From assembly GCA_028713325.1 (NCBI GenBank), contig JAQTON010000001.1, positions 124,001 to 188,000 on the forward strand: DNA of 64,000 nt, read 5' to 3'. Under the pieces are notes generated by a model. The model was not told the origin of the DNA. It saw only the letters and a list, made by a program, of their open reading frames with translations, and did no database searches. Position 1 is the first letter of the stretch. Every line of letters starts with the position of its first letter. Below are positions 31,734 through 42,766 of this stretch, piece by piece. The stretch is from Candidatus Altimarinota bacterium. Lineage in GTDB: Bacteria > Patescibacteriota > Gracilibacteria > BD1-5 > UBA2023. Made by a program: the position numbers and the translations under genes.

Positions 31734-32786
31734 TTATCTTCTGACTTTTGGACAATCCGATTCAAAAATAGTATGAAACATCTTCGTAAATTCCGGAGAA
31801 CTTCTGGTGAGTATGCCGATTTCCCGATTGGCATCGAGAGAATTGGTACTGAAGTTCTCGCTTCCGATGTAATTATACTCATCATCCACGAGAGCGGATT
31901 TGGCATGGATAACGGGTTTAACAGAAGTCCGAACGTCGATTCCTTTGCTTCTTAGAAGTAGTATCGCTTCCGTGTTGGATTTCACTTTGGAGGGGTCTGC
32001 CATACAGAGAGTTACCGGAATACCATTCGCTACTTTTTGCGAGAGAATAGAGAGAATATGCTCATCTCAGAAATTCTCGGCATAGAGAAATATATCTTTT
32101 TTCGCACTTATGAGCAGAGTTTCGATTTTTTTTCTGCTATTTACGGGAGAGACGACGAGATTATCGGTACTTTCCAATATCTCCTGCCCCCGGAAATCCG
32201 CGAGGAAAATACTTCGGAGCGTTTGTATATCTGCAGAATTTTCCCCGATGACATAGAATTCGCGATTGATCGTGAAACTCGAATAACTCACATTTCCAGT
32301 CGTGATAATGTAGGTATCATCGACGATCAAGAGCTTCGTGTGGACGAAATTGTAGAGTTTGGAGTTATCGTACGTAACAGACACTCCGGCACTTTGCAGT
32401 TCTTTAAAAACTTTCCTATTTATGCTCGTCGCACCGAACACATTCTTCTCGAGAACGACCCGTACGTCGACTCCTCGTTTTTTCGCATCTTTGAGTGCCT
32501 GGAGTATTCGTTTTTCGGTAAAAATATATACTTCGATAAAAACCTGTTTCTTCGATTGTTCGATCATGGACACGAGCCTATCAAGCACTTTTTTGTCAGG
32601 TGTGGTGAGGATTTCAACTTCTCGATCCTCTATCTGGTCTACTTGAAAACTTTGAAGAGCCTGTGTCGTTTCTTGTTTCTGTTTCGCATGCTTCGCTTTT
32701 TGTTCGTGAAACTGCCAATATTCACTTCAACAGGAGGAGAGAAGAAAAAGAGAGAGAAAGGCAAGAAATATTTTTTTCGGAAACAT
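31734..32786 (-). CDS. Phospholipase-D-family lipoprotein
   Basis: 350 residues, start ATG 32786. The signal peptide ends in a lipobox (LLSSC, Cys about 20, followed by TGA-Gly). Two HKD motifs define the PLD superfamily: HTKLLIVDDTYI (about 170) and HAKSALVDDEYNYIGSENF (about 280). Members hydrolyse or transfer phosphodiester groups, including cardiolipin synthases and nucleases. A lipid-anchored extracytoplasmic enzyme is likely here. There are two internal TGA codons (32067-32069 and the lipobox Gly). Confidence 0.85.
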
Positions 32787-32811
32787 GGCATTGTAGATTA
32801 GCGGGAGCATC

Positions 32812-33090
32812 TTAAATAAGTACTATCTTCCTCTCCATTTTCGCAATCCCGAATGTCTGAAAGCCTTCTTCGATGCGTTCCTTGATCGCTTCTCTATGAT
32901 TCGAGAGTTCCATATTCACGATGGGTTTTCCGGTTTTTATCGTGATGCGAGTATTGGTAACTTTTACGGATTCTACATACTTCACCAGCTCTCATTTTCC
33001 TGATTTCTCAAGACTATCCCGTACCGCATTCCAAGCGAGGGATGATATAATGATGGGACTGGAGACGTGAGGTGTTAAATTGAGATGCAT
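32812..33090 (-). CDS. DUF721/DciA-like small protein, 92 aa
   Basis: ATG 33090, TAA 32812, one TGA. The core SSLAWNAVRDSLEKSG, then ITIKTGKPIVNMELSNHREAIKERIEEGF resembles small DUF721 (DciA-like) proteins: a W..V start, a strand of alternating residues, a final helix. DciA proteins load DnaB in bacteria lacking DnaC, and dnaB lies 2.1 kb away on the same strand. The similarity is weak and unverified. Confidence 0.5.
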
Positions 33091-33112
33091 GAGAGAGGTG
33101 ATGAAGTGAGTT

Positions 33113-33796
33113 CTATTTAATCCGTATCTTCATAAATCTCCGTATCCCGAAGCAATCGGCGAAGAAAGAGAATTTCCATCCGTACTCTGCGAGTATCTTT
33201 GTCGCAAACGTTTCTTGGTCATCTCCCATCTCGGCAAGGAGAGTGAGTTTCTCGGGATGGTACTTTTCGAGGAAAGCGGGGATTTGGGCAAAGAGTTTCT
33301 CATAGAGTTCAAACCCGGTTTCTTCTCCGCCAAAAAGGGCTATTTTCGGTTCGTATTCCGTATCTCTGCTCATATTTTCCCAATCTCCGTTTTTGATGTA
33401 GGGAAGATTGGCGACGATCAAAATATTGACATTTTCCGGAATCTTTTGAGCATCGTTTTTTATAAATGTTTCAAGCAAATCCGCCTCAAGAAAGGTGATA
33501 ACTTTCCCTTGATTCCGATTATTTTCTTCTGCTACTTTCAGAGCCTCGGAACTCACATCCACGGCGAATACTTTCGGAATATCGATTGCAGAGAGTATGG
33601 AGAGTGGAATAATCCCGGAACCCGTTCCTATATCGATGAGGACATCTGGGGAAGTGGCCCGACAGAATTTTATCGCTTCTCTCACAAGGTCTTCCGTCTC
33701 AAAACGGGGGATGAGGACATGTTCGTTCACCTGGAAGTGTTGGTAGTAAAATTCCACCCAGCCTCTATCGTATTCTTCCGGGTAATTAGTTTTCAA
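33113..33796 (-). CDS. prmC: Peptide chain release factor N5-glutamine methyltransferase
   Basis: 227 residues if started at TTG 33796, which has AGGA 8 nt upstream and overlaps the preceding gene by 11 nt. An in-frame ATG at 33859 would cause a 74-nt overlap. PrmC methylates the GGQ glutamine of release factors. Seen are NEHVLIPRFETEDLV, the SAM-binding IDIGTGSGIIPLS, and VANLPYIK (family NPPY; Pro-to-Leu at position 2). The usual N-terminal helical domain of about 70 residues is nearly absent. In a code-25 organism with UGA reassigned RF2 is dispensable, so RF1 would be the target. Confidence 0.85.
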   Translation of the reverse strand: MKTNYPEEYDRGWVEFYYQHFQVNEHVLIPRFETEDLVREAIKFCRATSPDVLIDIGTGSGIIPLSILSAIDIPKVFAVDVSSEALKVAEENNRNQGKVITFLEADLLETFIKNDAQKIPENVNILIVANLPYIKNGDWENMSRDTEYEPKIALFGGEETGFELYEKLFAQIPAFLEKYHPEKLTLLAEMGDDQETFATKILAEYGWKFSFFADCFGIRRFMKIRIK

Positions 33797-34547
33797 AGGT
33801 TTTCCTGTTAAATATAAGCACTGCGAAAGTGAGAATGAGTCCGAGGTAGAGCAATGCATGCAGAATGTTTATCGCAAAAAACGAAGGATTGAGTGCGATG
33901 GGAGTTCCAATGAGAGACTTGATATTCAGGGCTTCAAAATTCGGAAATATCACCATCAACGCTTTGCTAAAATAGAAAAGTATTTGATTTCCGGAGCGAA
34001 GTGCCATATCGGTCATAGTGGTGACGGAATGACTGATGATATAGACCCCCATAACGAGCAGAATCGAAAGAAGCGGAGAGATAAAAGTCGAGAAGAAGAG
34101 GATGATGGCGAAAAGGAGAAGAAGTTTCAAATAAATGAACCCAATCGATGTAAAAACCAGAAGAGAAAGCGGAGTATCGGCGACAAAAAACACTCCCGTC
34201 GATATGATGGATTGTATGAAAATAATGAAGAAAAGAATGGCAGCGAAACCGAAGAATTTTCCGAGAATAAAGTCTCCTCTCGCGACCGGTTTCGAGAGGA
34301 TTAGATACACGGTTTTTCCTTCTATTTCCCGAAAAAGAAGCTGACTTCCGATAAAGATAACCGAAATAATCCCGAAAATTTCTACCATTGCAAGACCGAA
34401 GTCCACGACTATTTTATCGGATTGACCGAGCGAGAGAGTGGCAAGCACGAGAGAAAAACCGATGAGAGCGATCCCGAAGAACACAATCATGTAGAGAATC
34501 TTGTTTCGGGCGAGTTCCCGGAAAGTATTGAGTGCGATATTGAACAT
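33786..34547 (-). CDS. ABC-2-type transporter permease
   Basis: 253 residues, no TGA, TAA stop. Six hydrophobic segments and the ABC-2 (NosY-like) signature near the start: FRELARNKILY, then FREIEGKTVYLILSKPVARGDFILGKF. The partner ATPase is not adjacent. It overlaps prmC at its 3' end and is followed upstream by a small gene, suggesting one operon with fmt. Confidence 0.85.
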   Translation of the reverse strand: MFNIALNTFRELARNKILYMIVFFGIALIGFSLVLATLSLGQSDKIVVDFGLAMVEIFGIISVIFIGSQLLFREIEGKTVYLILSKPVARGDFILGKFFGFAAILFFIIFIQSIISTGVFFVADTPLSLLVFTSIGFIYLKLLLLFAIILFFSTFISPLLSILLVMGVYIISHSVTTMTDMALRSGNQILFYFSKALMVIFPNFEALNIKSLIGTPIALNPSFFAINILHALLYLGLILTFAVLIFNRKTFEN

Positions 34548-34562
34548 AGGGATTTTTTTAGG

Positions 34563-34817
34563 TTATTTAAACATACGACCTTCTTCAAATGCCCGATTTG
34601 CAGCGGTCGTGAATGCTGTCGCCATCTCGGAAAATTTTTGTGCCTCTATTTCGGCAGGCGAGAGGATTTTCCCTTCGAAAACGATCTCATTGCAAGCATC
34701 GGTAACAATCCGTGAAACTCTATGACTTCATGGAACCATAGTGAAGTCAATATCTGTTGCCCCGAGCCTTTTGGATCGTTCCACAAGTGTCTCTCTTTCG
34801 ATCAAGTGTCTATTCAT
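34563..34817 (-). CDS. Small hypothetical protein, 84 aa
   Basis: ATG 34817, TAA 34563, one TGA (VPGSHR). Soluble and charged. It starts 7 nt after the fmt stop, a translationally coupled arrangement. The C-terminus AQKFSEMATAFTTAANRAFEEGRMFK is helical. Family unknown. Confidence 0.65.
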
Positions 34818-34823
34818 AAAAAA

Positions 34824-35771
34824 TTAAGAATGATGAGGTAAAATACTTCCGATAAAATCTCGCTGTCCGTTCAGAAACTCTTTTATGGATTGTGATTTTT
34901 TTCATTCTAATTTTACTTGCGATAAAGTCAAGAGTCATTTGCCACAAACGATTCAGATTTCGGTTCCCTTTTGCACAACAGTGCCGATTTCATTATCTCC
35001 CTCTGAATGAGGGGTATAAAAACACTTTTCTATGATACACTTCTTTCATTTATACATCGTGTATACTCCGGGCCAAGGAGTAAGCCCTTGATGGAGATGA
35101 TAGAGTTTCTCTGCACTTTTTGAAAAATCAAGTAGTCAGTCCTCTTTCATAATTTTCTTGCAGTAGGTCGCTTCATTCTCATTTTGTTTTCTCGGCACTA
35201 ATTCCCCTTTGTCGAGTTTTTGAATGGTTTTTATGGCGAAATTTCCGGATACTTCCTCGAATTTTTCGAAAAGAGTTTCCGCCGTTTCACTCGTTGCTAT
35301 CCCGATCTTTTTCACATCGATGATATCTCCTTCATCCATTTTCTCGTTCATCACCATAATAGTGACTCCCGTTTCTGTTTCTCCATTAATAAGAGCCGCT
35401 TGAATGGGAGAGGCTCAGCGATATTTCGGAAGGAGAGATCCGTGAATATTGATGGGGTATTTTTTTGGTACACGCAAGGCTTCCGTCGGTAATATCTTTC
35501 CATAGGCAACCACGACGAAATAATCTACTCCGTAGGATTGCATCTCTTCGAGAAATTCGGTATTTCCTCGAATGCGAGCAGGCTGAAGCACTGGAATGCT
35601 TTGTGAAAGAGCAAGATTTTTGACTTCGTTCGGTGTGATAATCTGATGCCTCCCGATGGGTTTGTCTTCCCCTGTCACCACAAAATCCACTTTAAACTGA
35701 GGAGAGTTTAAAAAATCCTGCAAAACTCTTGCGGAAAGATGGGGGGTTCAGAAAAAACCGATACGAATCAT
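34824..35771 (-). CDS. fmt: Methionyl-tRNA formyltransferase
   Basis: 315 residues, start ATG 35771. It formylates initiator Met-tRNA from 10-formyl-tetrahydrofolate. Visible: MIRIGFFGTPHLSARVL, VVVAYGKILP, the INIHGSLLPKYRG catalytic block (canonical N-x-H-x-S-L-L-P), ETGVTIMVMNEKMDEGDI, and the C-terminal tRNA-binding part. Its glycines are TGA-encoded at eight or more places, including FFG and KYRG. RG here is the conserved RGASPIQ. Confidence 0.95.
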
Positions 35772-35805
35772 AGGAAGGTGGTATTATTTTTGTATTATTT
35801 TTGTA

Positions 35806-36975
35806 TTATTTTTTCTTTTTCGTTTCATTTCCTCATCCGTCCTCCCTATTTTTCCAAACAAGAAGATCTCTCACGACAATCTGGAGAATCGCGGTAAACG
35901 GTATGGCGAGGAGGATTCCCATTATCCCGAAGAGACTCGCCATGATGGTCATCATGAGGAGTATGAAAAATGGAGAGAGGTCGAGTGCTTTGCTCATCAC
36001 CATCGGAACAAGGATATTATTTTCCGCTTGTTGAATAAAGATATAGAGAGCGATGATGGATACTATGGGAACTATTCCCATGCCCGCTACGATGGCAAGT
36101 GCCGGGAGGAGAGCGAGAAACGGTCCGATATACGGGATGAATTCCATAAGTCCCGCAATGAGAGCGAGAGTGAAAATAGAATCTATTTTTATCCCAAAAA
36201 ATCGAAGACCCCAGAGTCAGAGGAGGGTGAGTGCAAAAATGGAGAATGACAAAATGAGCTGTCCTTTGAGCCAAGCCGCAAGAACCCGTAAAAAAGAATC
36301 TTCCCGAGAGAGGAGATAGGTGCTTATATTCTTTGGAAATATCCGATACAGAAACTTCTTAATCGAGTGACGTTCCAGACTCATAAAAAACGTGAAAATC
36401 CCAATCATAATCCCTTGAAAAATTCCGCCCGAAAGCGTGGAGATGAGAGAGGATGAGCCCTGGAGGAGGTTCGTTGAGAGTGATGTTGCGATTCCCGAAA
36501 ATGATGAAACATTGCTCTGTATCCATTCGAAGAGCGTACCGAAATCCACGTTTCCTATATATGATTTCAGAAATGAGGGGAATCAAAGAGCGTCAATACC
36601 TCCTCACTTATAGAGTGCTTCAAGCGTACTGAAGGAACTGCTGATATAGGAAAACAAAAGCGTTATCTGTTGTACGAATATCGGAATGATAGCGAAGAGA
36701 ACGATGAAGAAAAAGAGGAGAATGCCCAGAAATATGAAAATAATTCCGAGCCAATCGGGGATATTTTTTTTATTCATATTGTCCAAAAAAGACGAAAAAA
36801 GAATCGTCAAAAACCCGGACAGAAAAAGAATAATGAGAATAGAATTCAGAAGTGAGAGCATATAGATACCACCGATGAAAGCAAGAAGTATGAGGATTTT
36901 CTGACTAAAAACTTTGAGCGAAGGGGATGAAACATTTTTCTCTGCGACGAACTCCTTCGTTATCGTTGTTTTCAT
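35806..36975 (-). CDS. AI-2E-family (PerM-like) membrane protein
   Basis: 389 residues, about eight membrane helices, three TGA codons, TAA stop. The end GLMEFIPYIGPFLALLPA and the later QQAENNILVPMVMSKALDLSPFF, GILLAIPFTAILQI are the conserved blocks of the family. Members export autoinducer-2 or act as Na+/H+ antiporters. The substrate here is unknown. Downstream at 35781-35814 the sequence TTGTATTATTT is repeated three times. Confidence 0.9.
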
Positions 36976-36999
36976 AAAAATAAAAATGAAAGAATAGGA

Positions 37000-37359
37000 T
37001 TATCTGAGGAGTATGAGTTCAAATTTGATAAGCATGTATGCAAGATATTTAGTACCTGCTTTTTTTTCGAGACTTTTATCGAGTGCCTGAGTGGCTCTCA
37101 TCGTAGAGAGAATAGTTTCCAGTTTTCCTAAAATATTCTCCGTGAGTCTGTTCGCTTCCATTTTATCCATCTTTGCAATTTTTGCTTTGTACTGATTGAT
37201 AACCGTCATTATCTGCGTTTGCAATTTCGCATCGAGTTTATACTGTATATCTTCGCGAAAAAGCTGATCGTTTTTGGTCAGACCCTGAGCACTGATCGCC
37301 GGAGAGGAAAAAAACATGGATACTGTGAGCAGCAGGCTCGCTGTAAGTATTTTTTGCAT
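37000..37359 (-). CDS. Small exported helical protein, 119 aa
   Basis: ATG 37359 begins a signal peptide (ILTASLLLTVSMFFSSPAISA). An in-frame ATG 60 nt upstream gives a less likely start. The mature part is helical and charged (KLDAKLQTQIMTVINQYKAKI). TAA stop, no TGA. Family unknown. Confidence 0.65.
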   Translation of the reverse strand: MQKILTASLLLTVSMFFSSPAISAQGLTKNDQLFREDIQYKLDAKLQTQIMTVINQYKAKIAKMDKMEANRLTENILGKLETILSTMRATQALDKSLEKKAGTKYLAYMLIKFELILLR

Positions 37360-37494
37360 AAGAGTGCGTATGAGAGGATAAAATACATTTGTATTATACA
37401 TCCTTTCTGAATTTATCAAGTTATTTCACACATACCAAAAAAGTATCGGTATTTTTCTGAAAATACATATTTTAGTAAAACTATGAAAAATCTT

Positions 37495-37522
37495 TTGCAA
37501 AGGGGAATATTTTACATATAAT
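37495..37522 (+). promoter_or_regulatory. Promoter of the lexA-like gene
   Basis: TTGCAA (37495-37500), 16-nt spacer, TATAAT (37517-37522), 27 nt before the ATG. A LexA operator probably overlaps this region but I cannot identify its sequence with confidence. Confidence 0.6.
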
Positions 37523-37549
37523 GTGAGTGTATTATATAATTTCTCTCTC

Positions 37550-38161
37550 ATGAAACGTCTTGATTCCCAACAAAAAAAGATTCTTGATTTCCTTGAATTC
37601 GGGGAGGATGAGTCCTATACTCTTATGGATATAGGGGAAAAAGTCGGTATCGATCACCCCCAGAAAGTCCAGAACAAGATTAATCAACTGGAGAATGCCG
37701 GGTATTTGACTAAAACGTCTTCTGGGATGTACCGAGTTCTCAAACACTATGAGGAAGGAAATCAGCTTCATATCCCATTTTTCGGATTTGCCCAGTGCGG
37801 GCACGCAGGTAAGACGATTCTCGAAGATGAGTACCCACGCAAGCAGATTCCCGTTTTGAGTGAGTACATCGATGTCCACGATGTCGCGAACTATTTCATC
37901 ACCAAGGCGAAAGGGGATTCCATGGAACCGTTCATCCATTCGGGAGACCTCGTACTTATCAAGATTCAGTCTGGGTACCAAGCCGAGGATATGGTTCTCG
38001 TCGTTCAGAATCAACAACCGAAGATCAAGCGAATCAAAGCCGTTGGAGGACAGAGATTCCTCCTCTCGCTCAATAAAGAACACCAGGATCTCGAACTTAC
38101 CGAGTTCGACGAGACCCATATCGTTGGAGTGGTGAAGAAGGTGCTCGGAGAGGAGGGGTAG
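37550..38161 (+). CDS. lexA: LexA-like repressor, S24 peptidase family
   Basis: 203 residues, no TGA, TAG stop. N-terminal winged-helix region (LDSQQKKILDFLEF, MDIGEKVGIDHPQKVQNKI). C-terminal S24 domain with catalytic Ser in AKGDSMEPFIHSGD and Lys in KIKRIKAVGG. A likely self-cleavage site lies in QCGHAGKT. LexA represses SOS genes and cleaves itself when RecA is activated. Start at 37550 because an upstream GTG lacks an RBS. The winged helix is somewhat different from classic LexA, so another S24 repressor is possible. Confidence 0.85.
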   Translation: MKRLDSQQKKILDFLEFGEDESYTLMDIGEKVGIDHPQKVQNKINQLENAGYLTKTSSGMYRVLKHYEEGNQLHIPFFGFAQCGHAGKTILEDEYPRKQIPVLSEYIDVHDVANYFITKAKGDSMEPFIHSGDLVLIKIQSGYQAEDMVLVVQNQQPKIKRIKAVGGQRFLLSLNKEHQDLELTEFDETHIVGVVKKVLGEEG

Positions 38162-38179
38162 GGGTTTTTTCTGACGTCC

Positions 38180-38206
38180 AATAACAAGATCTATTCCTTG
38201 TTATTA
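38180..38206. terminator. Possible terminator between convergent genes
   Basis: AATAACAAG/CTTGTTATT stem, no clear T-run. Confidence 0.4.
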
Positions 38207-38214
38207 ACAGAAAG

Positions 38215-39165
38215 TTACAGAGAGGAAGAAGCGAGGATAGTATCGCTATTTCCAATAACGAGGAGACTTCCGGAAATTGGACTGAAACGAGGATTTCGTC
38301 AGAGAAGTCCCAAGGCATTGACTCGGATCGCCCCTTTGGAACGTTCTATAGCAGAATCATATCCAGCATCCAGTGCTCAAGAATATTCTAGAAACCGATT
38401 AATGGTTTTTGGGATTCTGAGACAACCCTGAGAAGCTTGAGATCAAAATTTCGCCTCGAGCATGGGATCGGTTGAGTGAATCATAAATCGAATTTCCATA
38501 TTTTCTCCATTCCAAGCTCGTTTGGTTTTCATAGGCCCTACATCGTAGACACGATTGCCTCTCTCTCAGAACCCACGAATTCCATTCTTGTTTTTGGTTC
38601 CTTCCGCTCGATATCCGATGGCACCGGTAATATTCGGATTAGTGGTATAAACACCCGTTCCTGTGGCGAACTTGGTTTCATTTGCGGGTTTTCTGGGCTT
38701 TGGATCAGGATAGCCACTCGATATTTTCGAAGCTCCGATGAAGCTGTAAATTCGTTCATTTCCCTTGGTTTCTTCCAAAAGCCAGATAGAAAGATTTTGT
38801 CCATTCTTCGAGACATCCGAATAGAGAAGGATTTGTGTTCTCGTAAGATCGCATCCCTTAGAAGAATGACAATCTCCGGAGAGTTGCTTGTCCATATCTT
38901 GTTGGTAGAATTTCAGTTCTTCATTTGAAGGTATGTAGGTCGCAGGATCTTTCTGGGTAAGATTCGCGAAAAGCAATCGAAGCTCCGAAGTATAGCACTT
39001 ATTCCGTGTGGGAGCAGAGTCGCAGATTCTCTCGATCTCCTCGATGGTTTTATTTCTTGTATTCAGGATTTCAGTTACGGCATCCGATGTCTGAGCGGTG
39101 TTTATTCCCGTCGAGAGCAGTGCTGCGGTAAAAAACCCCGTAGTTATATTGTTGATGAGATTCAT
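38215..39165 (-). CDS. L,D-transpeptidase-like (YkuD-family) secreted protein
   Basis: 316 residues from ATG 39165 to TAA 38215, four in-frame TGA codons. Stopping at the first TGA (38566) would remove the catalytic part. Signal-like N-terminus (ITTGFFTAALLSTGINTAQT). The C-terminal half contains MIHSTDPML (about 228-236) and SQGCLRI (about 241-247), matching the H-x-x...S-x-G-C-x-R active site of L,D-transpeptidases, which cross-link peptidoglycan through a cysteine acyl-enzyme. The H of ShGC is Q here. It carries its own Cys-pairs in the N-terminal half. Alternative: a related cysteine peptidase of the same fold. Confidence 0.75.
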
Positions 39166-39214
39166 ATCTATATGAATGTAGGGTACGGATTGATAAAAAT
39201 TTCCCTTTCGAAGA

Positions 39215-40705
39215 TTAACGGATTGATTCGCCCGAAACGGATGGTCTTGGGAAGGTTTGCAACTCGCCCGAAACGGATGGTCTCGGAAGGAGAACCGGCA
39301 AAGAAACTTTTGGTTTTACCGGGGGCGGTGGCAGTCCAGGCGTTGACGTCTTTGGAAGGGGAGAGGGGAGAGAAACTCACGTTTGGGTGGTTTCTGCCGG
39401 AATCGGTTTCAAAATTTCTCGAAGCCTTTCATTTTTTTCTTGTTTCTTCTTCTCAATGTGCGTTTCTATTCCACTTCTTACTTGTTTATCTGAAAGATCT
39501 ATCAGGATGGTACCGCTCAAGTAGACTGATTCTTTTCCATCGTCTCGAAGGATGGTATTCGATTCAAGATTGAGGAGCGGATCGATATCCTGTGCCTTGA
39601 TAACCCCATCGATGGTTTCTTCCATCTCTTTTCGAATCGAGGATTTTTTCTCCTCTATGACTTTCTGTGTTGCTGGAGTAGCTTCTTGCTGGAGAAGTTG
39701 AAGAGTCTGTTCGGTCTCGAATCGCACGCTCGTGATATACACCTCTTTCTTGGTTCCGAGAATAATATCTTCCGGCTTGACGGTGCCGGTCATGGAAGCG
39801 ATTTGCATACGAATCGCTCCTTCTGTAAAAAATTTCTGTATCTCTGTTCATTTTGGGAGCGTAGCGGCAAGTTCCCCAGAGACTTTGTCCGACAGATTTT
39901 TGGAGCCGCTGAAGGTTTTTTGCAGATGATCCATAAGGATTATGTCTTTCTGCGTACTTTGTCGCTTAAAGTCGTCTGCGTATATCTCATCCACCTTGAA
40001 ATCCTGCTTGAGGATCGTCGGAGTGTCCCCGGTATTGAGGATGAGTCGTTTCTTTGGTTGAATCTTCTCTTCGATTGACTGGCTCGTCTTCGGATCTTTG
40101 TAACGAACCGTTACTCCCCGTTTGTCGTCGGTTTCCGCAAAAGAATCGATTACTTCAAGCTGCGTTTTCCCTTTTCGTGTGGTGATAGAAAGAGATGTTC
40201 CGCGAACTCCCGTACTCAGATCTCCCGTATTGATGGTGAAAAATGAGACATCATAGAGCGGCTTTAGTACACGTGCCCAGATTTCACCATTTTTCAGTTC
40301 GAGCTGAGTATCCTCTTTCATGAGTTTCTGAAAAGATATCTCGGAGTTATTGTTGAGACGGATAACGGAATTATCAGAAAATGTCACGGTTGCCGTTCCA
40401 TCGTCGCCGGTTTTAAGCGTGTCGCCGACCGCGAGAATCTCTCCAGATTTTTTGAGAAAATACGCCCCGTTGGCACTCGTCTTTTTTATATTTCCCGATA
40501 GCTCGCTCACATATGCGAGCATAGAAGAAACGTCGTTTTGTACGGTTCCTGTGGCAGAAACTTCGACCTCCCCGCTTCCGGTGCTGACGGAGTACCGATA
40601 GGCATTGTCGTTACTCGTTTGAAAGCTCACAAAAGCTATAATGGAAGCGATGAGCATAAACCCAATCCCCGCGAGGATCATAATGTTTCTTTTGGAATTT
40701 TCCAT
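39215..40705 (-). CDS. Membrane-anchored FecR-domain protein with proline-rich tail
   Basis: 496 residues, start ATG 40705, TAA stop, read through TGA at 39848-39850 and 39377-39379. N-terminal anchor (IMILAGIGFMLIASIIAFVSF), then a FecR domain (GDTLKTGDDGTATVTFSDNSVIRLNNN, then STGVRGTSLSITT), a helical region, and a Pro/Ser-rich tail after residue 443. The tail repeats PRPSVSGE twice, encoded by an exact 19-nt direct repeat (39229-39247, 39265-39283). FecR domains are extracytoplasmic sensor or polymer-contact modules. The divergent neighbour is an adenylate cyclase, which suggests a signalling pair. Confidence 0.8.
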
Positions 40706-40749
40706 GGTACGGATATAATAGAGATAAATATTTCTTTCCCGAGAATTAT

Positions 40750-42735
40750 ATGCACATTTGGAAAAATACAAAAGATATTAGCATCGTTCTTTTTGTGAGT
40801 AGTATAGCAACCCTGTTTCTCTACTTCGTTTTGCGTGGACCTATTGAGTTGAACTTCAATTCCTCTCTTCTCTATAGGGAAAATTATGGAAGGAGCTCCG
40901 ATTCCATCGTCATCGTCCGGGTCGATAACCAGACGCTTGATGCTCTCCAACAAACGGATATACGAGTTCTCAATCTCACAAAGACGGTTTTTTCCAAAGC
41001 GATCGAGAAGCTCGAAGAGAGCGGGGTTAAGGCAATCGGGATAGATATCATCTTCGCGAATCTCGCGACCGATGCGGACATTCTCGCAAATACCCTGCAA
41101 AAATACAAGAACGTCGTTATCGCCGCGAAAGTAGGAAATCCCTCCGCCGGAGAAGAGCGAATTCTCCCGATCGATGCGTATTCGGGGGCGACGTGGTGAT
41201 CTATCGATACGAAAAACGACGGAAATATCGTCACCAAACTTCGGCTCCGGTACGATCTTCCGAATCGTTCCGTAGAGACGCTTTCCGTTGCGACGTACCG
41301 GAAGTATATCGAAAATAATGACATCGGACATTTTGAGGCTGGACAGTACCGTATTAACCCCATCCGCCAGATACCGGTCGACCCCGAAGGAAATGCACTC
41401 ATTCGATTCTCTCACCCTCCGGAAGGGTATCCTTCTTATTCTCTCATCGACGTATTGGAAGGGAAAATCGATCCAAAGGTTTTCGAAGGGAAGATCGTCC
41501 TCATCGGTGAGTATGGAACGCTCATTCATGACTCCTATTTTAGCCCTCTTGATTCGACGAAAAGTATGCCGGGGATCGAATTCCATGCGAATATGCTCGA
41601 TTCTCTCCTCCAGGGAAAATACCTTTCCCCTCTTTCAGATACTTCCGTTTGGATTGGCATGGTAATTTTTTCCCTGCTCCTCATCTCAAGCTTCTATTTT
41701 TTCTCGACTCAGGTCTCCGTTGCGATTCTTTGATTCTATAGCATCGCTATTATATTGGGCGGGAGAGCACTCCTTCAGTACGGCGTTTTCGTAAACATAT
41801 TTCCTTTCTTTCTCCTCGGGGGTGTCACATTTCTCATAAGTTACGTATACAAATTTTTTATCACCAACAAAGACCGAAGGTATATCCAACAAGCTTTCTC
41901 TCACTATATCGCTCCGGAGATAGTTCACAGAATCGCGGAAGACCCCGAATCGTTCCGACTCGGAGGAGAAAAACGGGAGATTACGATATTTTTCTCCGAC
42001 ATCGCTTCCTTTACGACCATTTCGGAAAAACTCGGAACCGAACGGATATTCTCCCTCCTCGAAGAGTATCTTTCGGAGATGACCGATATCTTGATTCACA
42101 ACAAAGGGACGCTGGACAAATATATCGGAGATGCGGTCATGGGGTTTTTCAACGCTCCGCTTTCCATCGAACGTCCGGAGTACTGGGCCTGCAAAACGGC
42201 ACTCGAACAACAGCAAAAGATTACAGAGCTCAATAAAAAATGGGTTCTGGAAGGGATACCGAATATTGCCGCTCGCATCGGAATCGATACGGGTGAAGCG
42301 ATGGTCGGAAATATCGGATCGCGGAATCGATTCAATTATACGGTCATCGGCGATCATGTGAATCTCGCTTCCCGTTTGGAGTGAGTGAATAAGGAGTATC
42401 TGACGAAGATATGCGTGAGCGAGGCCACCTATCAGAAAACGAAGGGGGATTTCGCCTTTCGAGAGCTCGATACCATCAAGGTTAAGGGAAAAACGAAGGG
42501 GGTGAAGATATATGAACTCATCGGATTTGCAAGCGATATGATCGATATGGAGAAGTACCAAACGTACGAACAAGCACTTGCTCTTTACTATGCCGGAGAA
42601 TACAAAAAAGCCCGCGATATATTCCATGCCAATGAAAACGATCCCGCTTCGGCGATTATGACGAAGCGGTGTGACGAAGCGATCGCCGGAGTTATCACGG
42701 TTATAGATGGAGTTTACACGATGACGAGAAAATAA
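40750..42735 (+). CDS. CHASE2-domain adenylate/guanylate cyclase
   Basis: 661 residues, three TGA codons, TAA stop. Extracytoplasmic CHASE2 sensor (about 40-300: VIVRVDNQTLDAL, KAIGIDIIF, GKIVLIGEYGTLIHDSY), three membrane helices (about 305-375), then a class III cyclase domain with metal aspartates FSDIASFT and KYIGDAVM and the substrate segment VIGDHVNLASR. The Lys in DKYIGD and Asp in VIGDHVN favour ATP, so cAMP as product. A C-terminal TPR-like tail (YEQALALYYAGEYKKARDI) follows. Divergent from the FecR gene across 44 nt. Confidence 0.92.
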
Positions 42736-42766
42736 TTGATACCAAATTAAGTTAATTCGTATTCTT

